From contig NZ_CBTJ020000027.1 of the NCBI RefSeq assembly GCF_001051235.1, positions 142,353 to 206,352 of the forward strand: a DNA stretch of 64,000 nt, written 5' to 3'. This DNA is from Candidatus Competibacter denitrificans Run_A_D11 (GTDB lineage: Bacteria > Pseudomonadota > Gammaproteobacteria > Competibacterales > Competibacteraceae). The translations under genes were made by a program, and so were the position numbers. Each line of letters opens with the position of its first letter. Positions within the stretch are counted from its first letter, which is position 1. Below the pieces are notes generated by a model. The model saw only the letters and a program-made list of their open reading frames with translations. It was not told the DNA's origin and ran no database searches. This document shows positions 8,251 through 17,901 of this stretch, piece by piece.

Positions 8251-10198
8251 TTCCACTAATGAACTGAGCACACGGCGTATTTTTGCCGAACAAGTCCGGC
8301 TGCTGTACGCTCAAGCACCGCTGAGCGCGCTGGCTAACGCGCTGATCGCTCCCCTGCTGGTACTCGTCCTCTGGCCAGTGATCGCACACTCGGTCTTATG
8401 GGCGTGGCTGTTGACACTGGAAGCGACCCTCGTGATTTGCGCGCTACTGATCCTCGCTTTCCGGCGCGATCCCCACCGACATGAAACCCCAGAACGCTGG
8501 GCTGATCGTTACACCTGGGCCTGCGCAGCGTGTGGGATCTGCTGGGGGGGATGTCTGTTCTTGCTGGCGCTGTCGCCATCCTTGGTTTATCAGACCTTCA
8601 TTGCCTTGTGCTTGGGCGGAATGCTGATGGGTGGCGTGCTGACCATGACGCCATGGCTGACCACCTGTATCTTCTATTCTCTACCGCTAGTCTTACCGCC
8701 GACGCTTTGGCTGCTGCTGCAAGATGATTTGATGCTGACCGTCATGGGCATCACGGGCATCCTCTACCTGGTCTTGGCACTGAGCACCGCTCAGCACTAC
8801 CACCAGACCTTGCAACATTCGCTACGGTTGGGGCTGGACAATCTCACTCTTGCCGAGTCGGCGGCAGCCGCAAAGGAGCTTGTCGAGGCCAGTCATGCCC
8901 AACTGGCTGAGCGCCAAGCGGCATTGCAAGACAGTCTGGAGGCCATGCGGGAATTCTACCGGGTCATCGCCACCCCACGCCGCCACGCCAATGATCAGAT
9001 TCAAGCCCTGCTGGCCATGGGCCGCGAGCGGTTCGGCACGGCTGTGGGCATCCTGGCCCACATTGAGGGGCAACGCTACGAAGTTATACAAACGAGTGGA
9101 ACCGGCACTGGACTCGCCGTTGGCACAGTCCTGCCCTTGGAGGAAACTTACTGTAACGAGGCCGCCCGACTAGGCTCACCCTTGAGCATTGAACACGCCG
9201 CAACCACCCGCTGGCGCGAGCACCTTTGCTATCAGAAACACCATCTGGAAACCTATCTCGGCGCACCCGTCCACATCGGTGGCCAGCCCTACGGAACCCT
9301 CTGTTTTTATGACCAAAAACCCAGGCCGACACCGTTTTCCAGTGTCGATCATGAGCTGATTCAGCTCATGGCGCGCTGGATCGGCGCCGTGATTGAACAA
9401 GACCGCACAGCCGCCGCCGTGCAACGGCAACATACTTTACTGGTACACGCCTCGCGCTTAAACACACTCGGCGAAATGGCCTCAGGGCTGGCACACGAAA
9501 TCAACCAGCCCATCACCGCTATTGCCTTATATGCTGAGACCAGCCTGAGCCGCTTGCGCGGTGGTGTCGTCGATCCAACCGAGATCGCCGCCACGTTGGA
9601 GAAAATCGCCAGCCAAAGCGCCCGGACCAACACGATCATCCAACATATCCGCCGTTTCGCCCGCCAGAGCAAACCGCATTATCTTGCAGTCCACACCAAA
9701 GCGCTGCTCGACGAAATCGACGATTTTCTGATCCTGGAAACCCATCGCCACGAGGTTCGCCTCCAGCAACACATCCCCCCCAATTTGCCGCCGGTGTTGG
9801 CCGATCCTCTCCAGTTTCAGCAGGTGATCCTAAACCTGATTCACAACGCGGTGGACGCGATGCACACGAACGAAGGTCCACGCACGATTACCCTTTCAGC
9901 CCGTATCGACCGCGAGATGGTGGAAATCGGCATTGAGGATACCGGTCCCGGTGTTCCACCCGATATTTTCAGCCGGCTACTCCACCCCTTTTTCACGACC
10001 AAGCCCGATGGGCTGGGCCTGGGATTATCGATCAGCGAATCCATCATTGAAGCGCACGGAGGTCGGTTATGGGCAACTCCCAACCGAGAGCGGGGCGTCA
10101 CCTTTCACTTCACCTTGCCGATTGCCAATCACGCCAGCCTCCCTGAGCACCCACCTACCGAGCCAGCGCCAGCAGCGGTCGGCTCTAACGCCGGATAA
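8228..10198 (+). CDS. Membrane sensor histidine kinase with GAF domain
   Basis: 656 residues from a GTG start overlapping the previous gene. About six hydrophobic helices occupy residues 25-200 (MASE-like input), followed by a short coiled coil, a GAF domain (about 255-395), the dimerisation domain with phospho-acceptor His423 in GLAHEINQPITAI, and an ATPase domain with NLIHNAVDAM, DTGPGVPP and GLGLGLSISESI. The C-terminus is a short disordered tail with no receiver. A second kinase starts seven bases downstream. It most likely phosphorylates the FixJ-type regulator at 12182. Confidence 0.85.
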   Translation: MNAAILVDSTNELSTRRIFAEQVRLLYAQAPLSALANALIAPLLVLVLWPVIAHSVLWAWLLTLEATLVICALLILAFRRDPHRHETPERWADRYTWACAACGICWGGCLFLLALSPSLVYQTFIALCLGGMLMGGVLTMTPWLTTCIFYSLPLVLPPTLWLLLQDDLMLTVMGITGILYLVLALSTAQHYHQTLQHSLRLGLDNLTLAESAAAAKELVEASHAQLAERQAALQDSLEAMREFYRVIATPRRHANDQIQALLAMGRERFGTAVGILAHIEGQRYEVIQTSGTGTGLAVGTVLPLEETYCNEAARLGSPLSIEHAATTRWREHLCYQKHHLETYLGAPVHIGGQPYGTLCFYDQKPRPTPFSSVDHELIQLMARWIGAVIEQDRTAAAVQRQHTLLVHASRLNTLGEMASGLAHEINQPITAIALYAETSLSRLRGGVVDPTEIAATLEKIASQSARTNTIIQHIRRFARQSKPHYLAVHTKALLDEIDDFLILETHRHEVRLQQHIPPNLPPVLADPLQFQQVILNLIHNAVDAMHTNEGPRTITLSARIDREMVEIGIEDTGPGVPPDIFSRLLHPFFTTKPDGLGLGLSISESIIEAHGGRLWATPNRERGVTFHFTLPIANHASLPEHPPTEPAPAAVGSNAG

Positions 10199-10205
10199 CG
10201 CGGCG

Positions 10206-12128
10206 ATGACTGAACCTAAAGACCGTGCATCGGCCCCATCGGGCTTTGCCGTGATCCCCCAGCTCTGGCTATCGCATTCCTTCTCCAGGATGCGACTGGA
10301 ACGGGGCAAAGCCGGCTATTGCCACCCGGCTGTCCTTAGCCTGGTTCTCGCCCTCGGTGGCCTGCTGTGGCTTTGGGCAATCAATCCGTTATTGATCACT
10401 TGGCTGTACCCTGGTAGCACCCTGCCATCACTTGCCAGCTCTGTACCGAGCGCGCTGGCGATCTTGGCCGGCGCCGGTCTGCTCTATTGGGTACTCAAAG
10501 CGTGTAACGTCGCCATGCACCGCACCCAATGCGCGCAGCATCAACAACTGGCCGAATTCATCGCGTACAGCCCTGATCCGGCGTTCCTCAAAGACCAACA
10601 AGGTCGTTATCTGGCTGTCAATGCCGCGTTCGCCCAGCTAGCAGGTCGGCCCGCTATCGAATGCTTAAACCAGGATGATTCTGCTTTATTCTCTCCTGAA
10701 GCCGTTGCCCTGTTCATCGACCATGACCAGCGGGTCATCGCCGATGGCACAGCCTCTAACCGAGAAATCACCCTGGCAATTCATGGTGACACCCACGTTC
10801 TACTCACCACCCGGTGGCCTTATCGGGATACTGAGGGTTGTAGCATCGGTGTTTGCGGTATCGCCCAGGAGATCACTGCACAAAAACAAGCAGAAAATCA
10901 AGTATATAGTGCCAATACCAACATGGAGTCGCGCATCCGGGAACGCACCGCTGCACTCCAGTCGATCAATGAAGACTTGGAGCGCCAGATCGCCGCTCGG
11001 ATTCAGGCCGAGGTCGCATTGCGCGATAGCCAAGAGCGCTTTCGCCAATTGGCCGAACACATCCGTGAGGTGTTCTGGGTTTACGGCGTTGAGGAAGAAC
11101 GCCCGCTCTATATCAGCCCCGCCTATGAAGAAATTTGGGGCCATCCCATAGACGGGCTGCTTGAGCGCCCGATGACCTGGATCGAAGCGATCCACCCGGA
11201 TGACCGAGCGCGGGTACAAGCCGCCCACATCACCAAGTGCGGATCGGGGTATTTCGACGAGGAATATCGGATCATACGCCCCGACGGCACCATCCGCTGG
11301 ATCTGGGATCGAGGCTTTCCGGTATGTGATGAAGCCGGCCGCATCTATCGCATCGCAGGCTTGGCCGAGGATATTACCCGTCGCAAGCTGGCCGAGGACC
11401 AACTGCGACGCCAACAGGTAGAGTTGACCCGGATATCGCGGCTCAGCCTGGCGGTTGAACTTGCCGCCAACTTAGCGCACCAGCTTAACCAACCCTTGGC
11501 CGCCATCGTCGCCTATACCCAAGCCTGTCTGACCTTGCTGCGGCAAGCCGACACCGATCCTCGCGTACTGACCGGAACACTTGACGAAATCGTTAACCAA
11601 GGGCTGCGTGCTGGTGAAATCATCCGCCACTTGCGTGAGCTAGTGCAGAAGCATCCAGCGGCCCAAGCGGCTCTTGATCTGAACGCCCTGATCCGCTCGG
11701 TCGTGCGCTATGCCCAAACGGAACTAAACCAAGCCGGGGTTTCGCTCAAGTTGTCCTTAGCTGATCCTCTGCCCGCTGCCTTGGCTGACGATATCCAAAT
11801 CCAACTGGTCTTGCTTTCACTAATCCGCAATGCTATCGAGTCGATGGGTGAGCAGGCTGACGGCCCTCACGAGTTGACGGTGAGCACAGCAATGGCTGAC
11901 CCTGGTAGCGTATGGGTTACCGTCCGTGATACGGGACCAGGTTTTCGGCTAGACATGGAAGATGACTTATTTCGACCTTTCTTCACCACCAAGCCCGGCG
12001 GTATGGGGTTGGGTCTCTCCGTCGGCCGTTCGATCATCGAATCCCAAGGCGGCCAACTCTGGGCCACCCTCAATCTCGACGGTGGTGCCGCCTTCCACTT
12101 CAGCTTGCCAGCCTATCCAGACGCTTAA
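10206..12128 (+). CDS. PAS-domain sensor histidine kinase
   Basis: 640 residues. Two membrane helices lie in about 38-105, followed by a PAS domain (about 110-235), a short coiled coil, a second PAS with PAC-like end (about 275-400), and the kinase core. His425 sits in NLAHQLNQPLAAIVAYTQ, the FixL/TtrS-like HxLNQPL form. The ATPase part has LIRNAIESM, DTGPGF and GMGLGLSVGRSI. The open frame extends upstream into the previous gene, but the ATG at 10206 avoids a 270-base overlap. The gap to the preceding kinase is seven bases, so they are co-transcribed. Confidence 0.85.
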   Translation: MTEPKDRASAPSGFAVIPQLWLSHSFSRMRLERGKAGYCHPAVLSLVLALGGLLWLWAINPLLITWLYPGSTLPSLASSVPSALAILAGAGLLYWVLKACNVAMHRTQCAQHQQLAEFIAYSPDPAFLKDQQGRYLAVNAAFAQLAGRPAIECLNQDDSALFSPEAVALFIDHDQRVIADGTASNREITLAIHGDTHVLLTTRWPYRDTEGCSIGVCGIAQEITAQKQAENQVYSANTNMESRIRERTAALQSINEDLERQIAARIQAEVALRDSQERFRQLAEHIREVFWVYGVEEERPLYISPAYEEIWGHPIDGLLERPMTWIEAIHPDDRARVQAAHITKCGSGYFDEEYRIIRPDGTIRWIWDRGFPVCDEAGRIYRIAGLAEDITRRKLAEDQLRRQQVELTRISRLSLAVELAANLAHQLNQPLAAIVAYTQACLTLLRQADTDPRVLTGTLDEIVNQGLRAGEIIRHLRELVQKHPAAQAALDLNALIRSVVRYAQTELNQAGVSLKLSLADPLPAALADDIQIQLVLLSLIRNAIESMGEQADGPHELTVSTAMADPGSVWVTVRDTGPGFRLDMEDDLFRPFFTTKPGGMGLGLSVGRSIIESQGGQLWATLNLDGGAAFHFSLPAYPDA

Positions 12129-12181
12129 ACACCGAAGCTGGGCCAAGTTTGACTGCAACTCTGATCCAAAGCCTCTTCACC

Positions 12182-12793
12182 ATGCCTGATAGAGCCACGG
12201 TTTTCCTCATTGACGATGATCAAGCGGTGCGCGACGCTATCCGCCTTTTGCTGGAAACCAGTGGGTTTACCGTGCAAGCCTTTGCAAGCGCTATCGATTT
12301 CCTCAACATGGCGGTGATCGGACAACCGGGGTGCCTGGTGCTGGATGTGCGGATGCCGGGCCTTAGCGGTCTGGATTTACAGAAGCGGTTACGCGCTCAA
12401 GGCTATCGAATCCCGATTATCTTTATCACCGGGCATGGCGATGTGCCGATGGCGATTCGTGCCATGAAAGCCGGTGCCTTCGACTTTATCGAAAAGCCAT
12501 TTCAAGGCCAAACCCTGCTGGCTCGGATTGAGGAGGCCTTAGCCGCCGACGGTCAGGAACGGTGCCGACAGACTCAGCGGGCCGATGCTGCCGCTCGCCT
12601 GGCGCTGCTATCGCCACGCGAGCGTGAGGTATTGGAGCGGGTGGCGGATGGCCAATACAACAAAGTCATTGCCGCCGAGCTGAACATCAGCTTGTCAACT
12701 GTGGAAATCCACCGTAAGCGAGTCATGGAAAAATTGCAGGCCGAATCGCTAACGGATTTGATCCGCCTGCTGGCATTGCTGCAAGCCGATTAA
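12182..12793 (+). CDS. FixJ/NarL-type response regulator
   Basis: 203-residue two-domain regulator. The receiver (1-120) has Asp11/Asp12/Asp13, phospho-acceptor Asp55 in LVLDVRMPGLSG, and EKPF near the end. A LuxR-type helix-turn-helix follows, with LSPREREVLERVADGQ and STVEIHRKRVMEKL. This is the FixJ/TtrR layout that pairs with HxLNQPL kinases. An in-frame TTG at 12149 would add 11 residues; the ATG at 12182 places the receiver strand normally. It is the only regulator after two kinases. Targets are unknown; nearby copA is one candidate. Confidence 0.88.
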   Translation: MPDRATVFLIDDDQAVRDAIRLLLETSGFTVQAFASAIDFLNMAVIGQPGCLVLDVRMPGLSGLDLQKRLRAQGYRIPIIFITGHGDVPMAIRAMKAGAFDFIEKPFQGQTLLARIEEALAADGQERCRQTQRADAAARLALLSPREREVLERVADGQYNKVIAAELNISLSTVEIHRKRVMEKLQAESLTDLIRLLALLQAD

Positions 12794-12971
12794 ATCGGCT
12801 TGGCTGGCTGGCGAGTGACAATCTTTAGTTACGGCAATACCTGATGATGTCCCGATAAAATTCCACGAAAAACAGATAATCACCCGGTAACTATCGGTTT
12901 TTGTATCTTTGTTGGGCAAAGGGGTGTATTCTATATTGCATTGCAACATAGCGCGTTGATGAGGTATCGCC

Positions 12972-15131
12972 ATGACCACCGCCATCCTTGTTGTCCCCAG
13001 CGAACAGCGGGTCGGGTTGACGACTGTCGCTCTCGGCCTCGTCCATGCGCTCGACCGGGAAGGTATTCCCGTCGGTTTCTGCAAACCCATTAGTCAGCCG
13101 CACGCCAGCGATACCGGTCCCGAACGCTCGACCCGGCTGGCGCGCATGGTGACCAGTTTGAATCCACCCGAACCGATCCCGGTCAGCGAAACGGAAAACC
13201 TACTCGGTCATGACCGGGAAAACGTGCTGTTGGAAGAGGTCATCGGCCGTTTTGAACAGGCGGCTCACCACACCAGCGCAGTCATCGTCGAAGGTTTGAT
13301 GGATACTGAGGAACAGCCTTACGGCACCCGCCTCAACGCCAAGATGGCACAAAGTTTGGACGCCAAGATCATCGTGGTCACCGCCCCTGGCCGTGATACA
13401 CCGCGCCAGGTCGCCGATACGGTTGAAATCATCGCCCGCGCTTACGGTGGCATTCACCACGAACGGATGCTCGGCGCCATCATCAATCTGCTGGATGCGC
13501 CAGTAGACCAAACCGGCCATATCCGGTTCGATTTCAGCCGCGCCGAGAATGGCTACCATCCCGGCCACGAAGCCGAGTTCCGCGCCGAATGCACCCGCCA
13601 CTGGCCGCAAACCTTCGCACTGCTGGGCTGCATTCCTTGGCAGCGCGAGCTAAGCGCGCCGCGCGTGTGCGACATCATGCAACTGATCGGCGCCCAGATT
13701 CTTAACGAGGGCCAGTTAAACCGGCGCGTCACTCATGTGGTCTTGGGAGCAGCCAGCTTAATCAGCAGTTGTCAGGAGCTGCGGCCTGGAGCCATGGTCA
13801 TTATTCCCGGTGACCGCGACGATTTGCTGCTGGCGATCTGCATGGCCACCATGAGCGGCACCCATGTCGCTGGCGTCCTGCTCGCCGGTGGCTTGAAGCC
13901 GGATTTGCGGGTCTGGAAGCTCTGTAGTCCGGCACTCGATGCGGGTCTACCCGTCCTCACCATTCCCCACAGTGCCTTGCAGTCGGTGCTTTATTTGCCA
14001 CATCTCAACTTGGAAGTCCCACTTGATGACCGCGACCGGATGCAGCAGGCGGTGGAAACCGTTGCCTCGCACATCACCCTCGATTGGAAGGAGCCGTTGC
14101 TGAGCCGTATCCAAGAGCGGCGTCTCAGCCCGCCAGCCTTCCAGCACACGCTGGTGCAACGCGCCCGCAAGGCGAACAAGCGGATTATCCTGCCCGAAGG
14201 CAATGAACCACGTACTATCGAAGCGGCGATCATCTGCCACCAACGCGGCATCGCCCGTTGTGTACTAATGGGGGACGCCGGCCGTATGCATCGGTTGTCG
14301 GCCCGCCGCGGCATGAGCATACCGCCCGATATCGAGATCATCGATTCCACTCAAATCGACCGGCGTTATATCGATGCGTTGGTAGCACTGCGCCAACACA
14401 AAGGGTTGAACAGTGGACTAGCCGAAGAAGCCTTGCACGATGCCGTGGTGCTGGGCACCTTGATGCTGCAACTCGGAGAAGTGGACGGGCTGGTTTCCGG
14501 CGCTGTGCACACCACCGCCAACACGATTCGACCCGCGCTACAACTGGTCAAAACCGCGCCCGACGTGCGGCTGGTCTCCTCGATTTTCTTCATGTGCCTG
14601 CCTGAGCAGGTTCTGATCTATGGCGACTGTGCCATCAACATCAACCCCAACGCCGAGGACTTAGCGGATATCGCCATCCAGAGCGCTGAATCGGCGAAAG
14701 CCTTCGGTATTATCCCGCGTGTTGCCATGCTCAGCTACAGTACAGGCACGTCGGGCAGCGGCAGCGATGTAGAAAAAGTCAAAGCCGCTACCCGATTAGC
14801 TCGGGAACGGCGTCCTGATCTGCTGATTGATGGTCCTCTGCAATACGATGCCGCCACGATCAAAGCGGTGGCGCAAAGCAAAGCACCGGACAGTCAAGTG
14901 GCTGGGCGGGCGACGGTGTTCATCTTCCCCGACCTCAACACTGGCAACACCACCTACAAAGCGGTGCAGCGCAGCGCGGATGTCATCAGCATCGGCCCGA
15001 TGCTGCAAGGACTGAACAAGCCGGTCAATGATCTATCACGCGGGGCGTTGGTGGAAGATATCGTCTTCACCATTGCCCTGACCGCGATCCAGGCAGAACA
15101 AGCGCTCGAACGGGAACGCAATCAGCGCTAA
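12972..15131 (+). CDS. pta: Phosphate acetyltransferase (long form)
   Basis: Converts acetyl-CoA and phosphate to acetyl phosphate and CoA. At 719 residues it is the long three-part enzyme: an N-terminal P-loop-like domain (starts ILVVPSEQRVGLTTVALGL), a central DRTGG-type domain, and the catalytic PTA/PTB domain from about 395 (RIILPEGNEPRTIEAA, AMLSYSTGTSGSG, VFIFPDLNTGNTTYKAVQRS). No acetate kinase gene is adjacent. A 178-base gene-free leader precedes it. The stop abuts the stop of the convergent methyltransferase with no spacer. Confidence 0.94.
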   Translation: MTTAILVVPSEQRVGLTTVALGLVHALDREGIPVGFCKPISQPHASDTGPERSTRLARMVTSLNPPEPIPVSETENLLGHDRENVLLEEVIGRFEQAAHHTSAVIVEGLMDTEEQPYGTRLNAKMAQSLDAKIIVVTAPGRDTPRQVADTVEIIARAYGGIHHERMLGAIINLLDAPVDQTGHIRFDFSRAENGYHPGHEAEFRAECTRHWPQTFALLGCIPWQRELSAPRVCDIMQLIGAQILNEGQLNRRVTHVVLGAASLISSCQELRPGAMVIIPGDRDDLLLAICMATMSGTHVAGVLLAGGLKPDLRVWKLCSPALDAGLPVLTIPHSALQSVLYLPHLNLEVPLDDRDRMQQAVETVASHITLDWKEPLLSRIQERRLSPPAFQHTLVQRARKANKRIILPEGNEPRTIEAAIICHQRGIARCVLMGDAGRMHRLSARRGMSIPPDIEIIDSTQIDRRYIDALVALRQHKGLNSGLAEEALHDAVVLGTLMLQLGEVDGLVSGAVHTTANTIRPALQLVKTAPDVRLVSSIFFMCLPEQVLIYGDCAININPNAEDLADIAIQSAESAKAFGIIPRVAMLSYSTGTSGSGSDVEKVKAATRLARERRPDLLIDGPLQYDAATIKAVAQSKAPDSQVAGRATVFIFPDLNTGNTTYKAVQRSADVISIGPMLQGLNKPVNDLSRGALVEDIVFTIALTAIQAEQALERERNQR

Positions 15132-15731
15132 TCAGGCTTGGCGCTCGAAGACTTCGACGCGAGCCGGCGGTAAATTGCCCCAGACGATCTTGCTGGATAC
15201 TCGCCGAAACCGAGGCAGCCAGCGAGTTCTGGTGCCGCGCAGATCGTAGGTAAATTGGACTAATAAGCCGCCGGCATCAAGCAGCGTTTCAAACTGCTGG
15301 CTGATAGCGCGCGTGGTGGCCGGATGGAGCGAGCGCAGCGGCAGGCTGGAGACGATGCTGGCGATTTTCTTCGATCTGTCATGGCCCAAAAGCTGGCCCA
15401 GTTGCGCGGCATCACCCTGAATGATCCGCAGTTGCGGGAACCGTTGGCGGAGATGGTGAGCCAGTGTTGGTGAACGTTCCACCACCACCAATTTCCACGG
15501 CGGCACACCGTGCTTGAGCAACGCGGTGGTCACGGCGCCGGTCCCCCCGCCCAGCTCTATCACCAAACCATCACAATCCCTGGGAACCCGTGCGGCCATG
15601 GAACCGGCCAGCAAAGGGGCACTGGGACAAGCTGCCCCCATGGCGCGCGGATTAGCCCAGATTTCCCGCGTAAACAGCGCCAGCGAAGCGGCGCCTGGGG
15701 CCTGCATTAGAACTTTAACAAAACGTTTCAT
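15132..15731 (-). CDS. PmtA-like SAM-dependent methyltransferase
   Basis: 199 residues with SAM motif I VIELGGGTGAVTTALL, acidic motif II VVVERS, IIQGDAAQL, and IVSSLPLRS in the position of the NLPY-like motif of KsgA/PmtA enzymes. The general look, including the N-terminal REIWANPRAMGAACPSA, is that of bacterial phospholipid N-methyltransferases, which methylate phosphatidylethanolamine towards phosphatidylcholine. An rRNA dimethyltransferase is less likely because the C-terminal domain is missing. Substrate is inferred, not shown. The gene converges directly on pta. Confidence 0.75.
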   Translation of the reverse strand: MKRFVKVLMQAPGAASLALFTREIWANPRAMGAACPSAPLLAGSMAARVPRDCDGLVIELGGGTGAVTTALLKHGVPPWKLVVVERSPTLAHHLRQRFPQLRIIQGDAAQLGQLLGHDRSKKIASIVSSLPLRSLHPATTRAISQQFETLLDAGGLLVQFTYDLRGTRTRWLPRFRRVSSKIVWGNLPPARVEVFERQA

Positions 15732-15894
15732 ACCCTACCTACAGGGATTGCCCGCTTTCTGCGCAACGTGTGCGCGGGGCGGTGACGCTCTAAGCCGCCA
15801 AAAAAAATCCAAAGCATGGCCGGGAGCGAAGGGAAGAACCCAGTTGGCCTGGTTCGACGGGTGGGGTTGTCCGTAGCGATCTCTCGTATCGCGC

Positions 15895-16287
15895 TCAGGA
15901 ACGGTTACGCAACAGTTCCTGTTCGGCTTCAAAGAGCACTGAGGCGAGTTGGTGAAGCCCTTCCTGCTCGGCCAGTTCGGAAATCTCCTCCCAAGAGGCC
16001 CCACGGTCGATAGCAGCGGCGGTCTTGCTGCTATCCGGCATGTCCTCACGCGCTTCACGAACAAAGACATCCGTGGCGGCGGCGGCATCTTCTATAGATG
16101 CCGAGCCTTTCCGCAAGGCTTCCTGTTCGGCTTCGAACAGGACAGTGGCGAGCTTGTGTAGACCTTCCTGCTCAGCCAGTTCGGAAATCTCCTCCAAGCT
16201 AGCGTTGCGGTCGATGGCAGCGGCAGTCCGACTGCCATCGGCCAGATCCCGCCGAAACGACTGGAGTATTACATCGATATTCTTCAT
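15895..16287 (-). CDS. Small protein with two near-identical repeats, function unknown
   Basis: 130 residues from the ATG at 16287 (the frame is open to 16338). Residues 14-60 and 82-128 are copies of one unit with the core TAAAIDRxAS, EEISELAEQEGLH and VLFEAEQE, a period of 68 residues (204 bases). The match is also strong at DNA level, pointing to a recent internal duplication. The sequence is acidic, helical and lacks cysteine, signal peptide or membrane helix. I recognise no family. Neighbours give no hint: a methyltransferase on one side and a divergent PepSY operon on the other. Confidence 0.65.
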   Translation of the reverse strand: MKNIDVILQSFRRDLADGSRTAAAIDRNASLEEISELAEQEGLHKLATVLFEAEQEALRKGSASIEDAAAATDVFVREAREDMPDSSKTAAAIDRGASWEEISELAEQEGLHQLASVLFEAEQELLRNRS

Positions 16288-16513
16288 TTCCACTGGATAA
16301 AACTCCGGTAGCCGCAAGGTTTCGCGCATGAGGGGCAAAGTCTAAAGCGGTATTGAGGAATTGCCAACTTCGTGCAGTCCGCCAGCCAAAATTCAGGTTG
16401 ATTTCACTTCTGGCCCCTAAGATGTGCGCAATGTGATGGCGCCCTCTCTAGCCCATCGCTCGGCCAGTCACTCTGGCTTTTTGCCCATTTTAACCGATCA
16501 GGAGCTTTTCAAA

Positions 16514-16825
16514 ATGCGTAAATCTACTCTCTTCTCCGCTGTTGCTGTCTTGGTGGCCACTACCGTTTGCGCTGCCGGTGCCTTCGCAGTAGAAACTGGC
16601 ACCGCAGCTGTTGCCCCCCAGCCGGCCGTAACCGCGCCTATCACCAAGGAGCAGGCAACCGACATGGCGCTGAAGGCCCATCCCGGTAAAGTTATCAAAG
16701 CCTATGAGGATACGAAGAAAGGCAAAAAAACCTGGGAAGTGAAAATCCAGGGCGATGACGGCAAAAAGTGGGAGATCTATTACGAAATCACCACCGGCTT
16801 ATTGGTCGCAGAAGAAGGCAAGTAA
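16514..16825 (+). CDS. Secreted PepSY-domain protein
   Basis: 103 residues from an ATG with an AGGAG site about nine bases upstream. A signal peptide (MRKSTLFSAVAVLVATTVCA) leads to an Ala/Pro linker, then one PepSY domain: ITKEQATDMALKAHPGKV, WEVKIQGDDGKKWEIYYE. It should be periplasmic. PepSY domains are thought to bind or inhibit peptides or to serve as sensor parts. It heads a five-gene plus-strand set with a b-type cytochrome, a second PepSY protein and a two-component pair. Confidence 0.85.
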   Translation: MRKSTLFSAVAVLVATTVCAAGAFAVETGTAAVAPQPAVTAPITKEQATDMALKAHPGKVIKAYEDTKKGKKTWEVKIQGDDGKKWEIYYEITTGLLVAEEGK

Positions 16826-16896
16826 TCGACCACCGTCTGAATCGATCCATCCAGTCCCCGCCAACGGCGGGGCATCCATCACGAAACCTTTAAGCC

Positions 16897-17508
16897 ATGA
16901 CTTCTCTAAAAACCACTGAAGTTCTTGTCTGGGACCCTTGGGTTCGGCTGTTTCACTGGATTCTAGTCGCTGCATTCAGCGCTGCTTACTTTACGCAGGG
17001 TGAACCCTTCGAAGGCATCCAGGAACAACTGGCAGGGGATTGGTTACAAACGATCCATGTCTGGGCGGGCTACACCCTCATCGGCTTGCTGATCTTCCGC
17101 TTGATCTGGGGTTTTATCGGTCCACGCCATGCGCGTTTCAGTGATTTCGTGCATGGCCCACGCCGCATCTTAGCCTATGTCAAGGATGTCTTAACACTAC
17201 GCGCTTCCCGCCATCTGGGGCATAATCCAGCCGGTGGTGCCATGATCATCTGTCTCCTGCTCGCATTGACTATCACTGTGATCGCCGGCTTGGGTCTCTA
17301 CGGCGCTGATCAGGGCTTAGGGCCTCTCGCCGGGTGGTTGGCCAATGCCAGCGACTCCACTGTTCACACCCTGAAGGAAATCCACGAATTTTCTGCCAAT
17401 TTCACGTTAGTACTGGTCGGAGGGCATCTGCTCGGTGTGATTTGGGAAAGCCTGTTGCACCGCGAAAATCTGGCCCACGCCATGATCACCGGTCGCAAAC
17501 GGGTCTAA
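16897..17508 (+). CDS. Cytochrome b561-type membrane protein
   Basis: 203-residue inner-membrane di-haem cytochrome of the b561/hydrogenase-b superfamily. Four membrane helices are visible, with candidate haem ligands in WVRLFHWILVAAF, QTIHVWAGYTLIG, STVHTLKEIHEF and LVGGHLLGVIW. The motif RLIWGFIGPRHARFSDF after helix two is typical of the family. It probably passes electrons between quinol and a periplasmic partner. The partner is not obvious; both flanking genes encode secreted PepSY proteins, a recurring arrangement for this cytochrome type. Confidence 0.87.
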   Translation: MTSLKTTEVLVWDPWVRLFHWILVAAFSAAYFTQGEPFEGIQEQLAGDWLQTIHVWAGYTLIGLLIFRLIWGFIGPRHARFSDFVHGPRRILAYVKDVLTLRASRHLGHNPAGGAMIICLLLALTITVIAGLGLYGADQGLGPLAGWLANASDSTVHTLKEIHEFSANFTLVLVGGHLLGVIWESLLHRENLAHAMITGRKRV

Positions 17509-17567
17509 GCAATGTCGGGGCTACTGCCGCAACCCCCATAGCCGAACGGAGCGCTTCTCCTGTAACT

Positions 17568-17882
17568 ATGGCGATCCTCTACGCTAGAAGGCCACTTGCG
17601 CTGTTGCTGGTGCTCGCTGCACTGTTACCGGAGACCTCGGCGCTGGCCGGGCGTGACCAAGACGAAATTCGCCGCTTGCACCAAGCCAAACAAATCCTGG
17701 CGCTGGATACCATTATCACCAATCACCGTCGGCAATATCCCGGCGGCAAGCTGCTGGAAGCCGAACTGGAATTCGAGGAAGGCCGTTATGTCTATGAAAT
17801 CAAAATTCTCGGCGATGACGGTGCGGTGCGTGAATTCGAATACGACGCCCGCAGCGGTGAGCTGTGGCATCTCAAACACTGA
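17568..17882 (+). CDS. Secreted PepSY-domain protein
   Basis: 104 residues from the ATG at 17568; the longer open frame runs back into the cytochrome gene and is not family-like. Signal peptide RRPLALLLVLAALLPETSALA, then a short helix and one PepSY unit with LEAELEFEEGRYVYEIKIL and EFEYDARSGELWHLKH. It shares fold and ending with the PepSY protein at 16514 but is not a recent copy. It lies 19 bases before the OmpR-type regulator and could feed a signal to the kinase at 18573. Confidence 0.82.
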   Translation: MAILYARRPLALLLVLAALLPETSALAGRDQDEIRRLHQAKQILALDTIITNHRRQYPGGKLLEAELEFEEGRYVYEIKILGDDGAVREFEYDARSGELWHLKH

Positions 17883-17901
17883 TCATCGCTAGCAGACTCC
17901 G

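Noticed and set aside
15760..15815. A GC hairpin followed by an A-run, considered as a terminator
   Set aside because: On the plus strand the stem is followed by A residues, and on the minus strand the T-run precedes the stem, so neither direction fits an intrinsic terminator.
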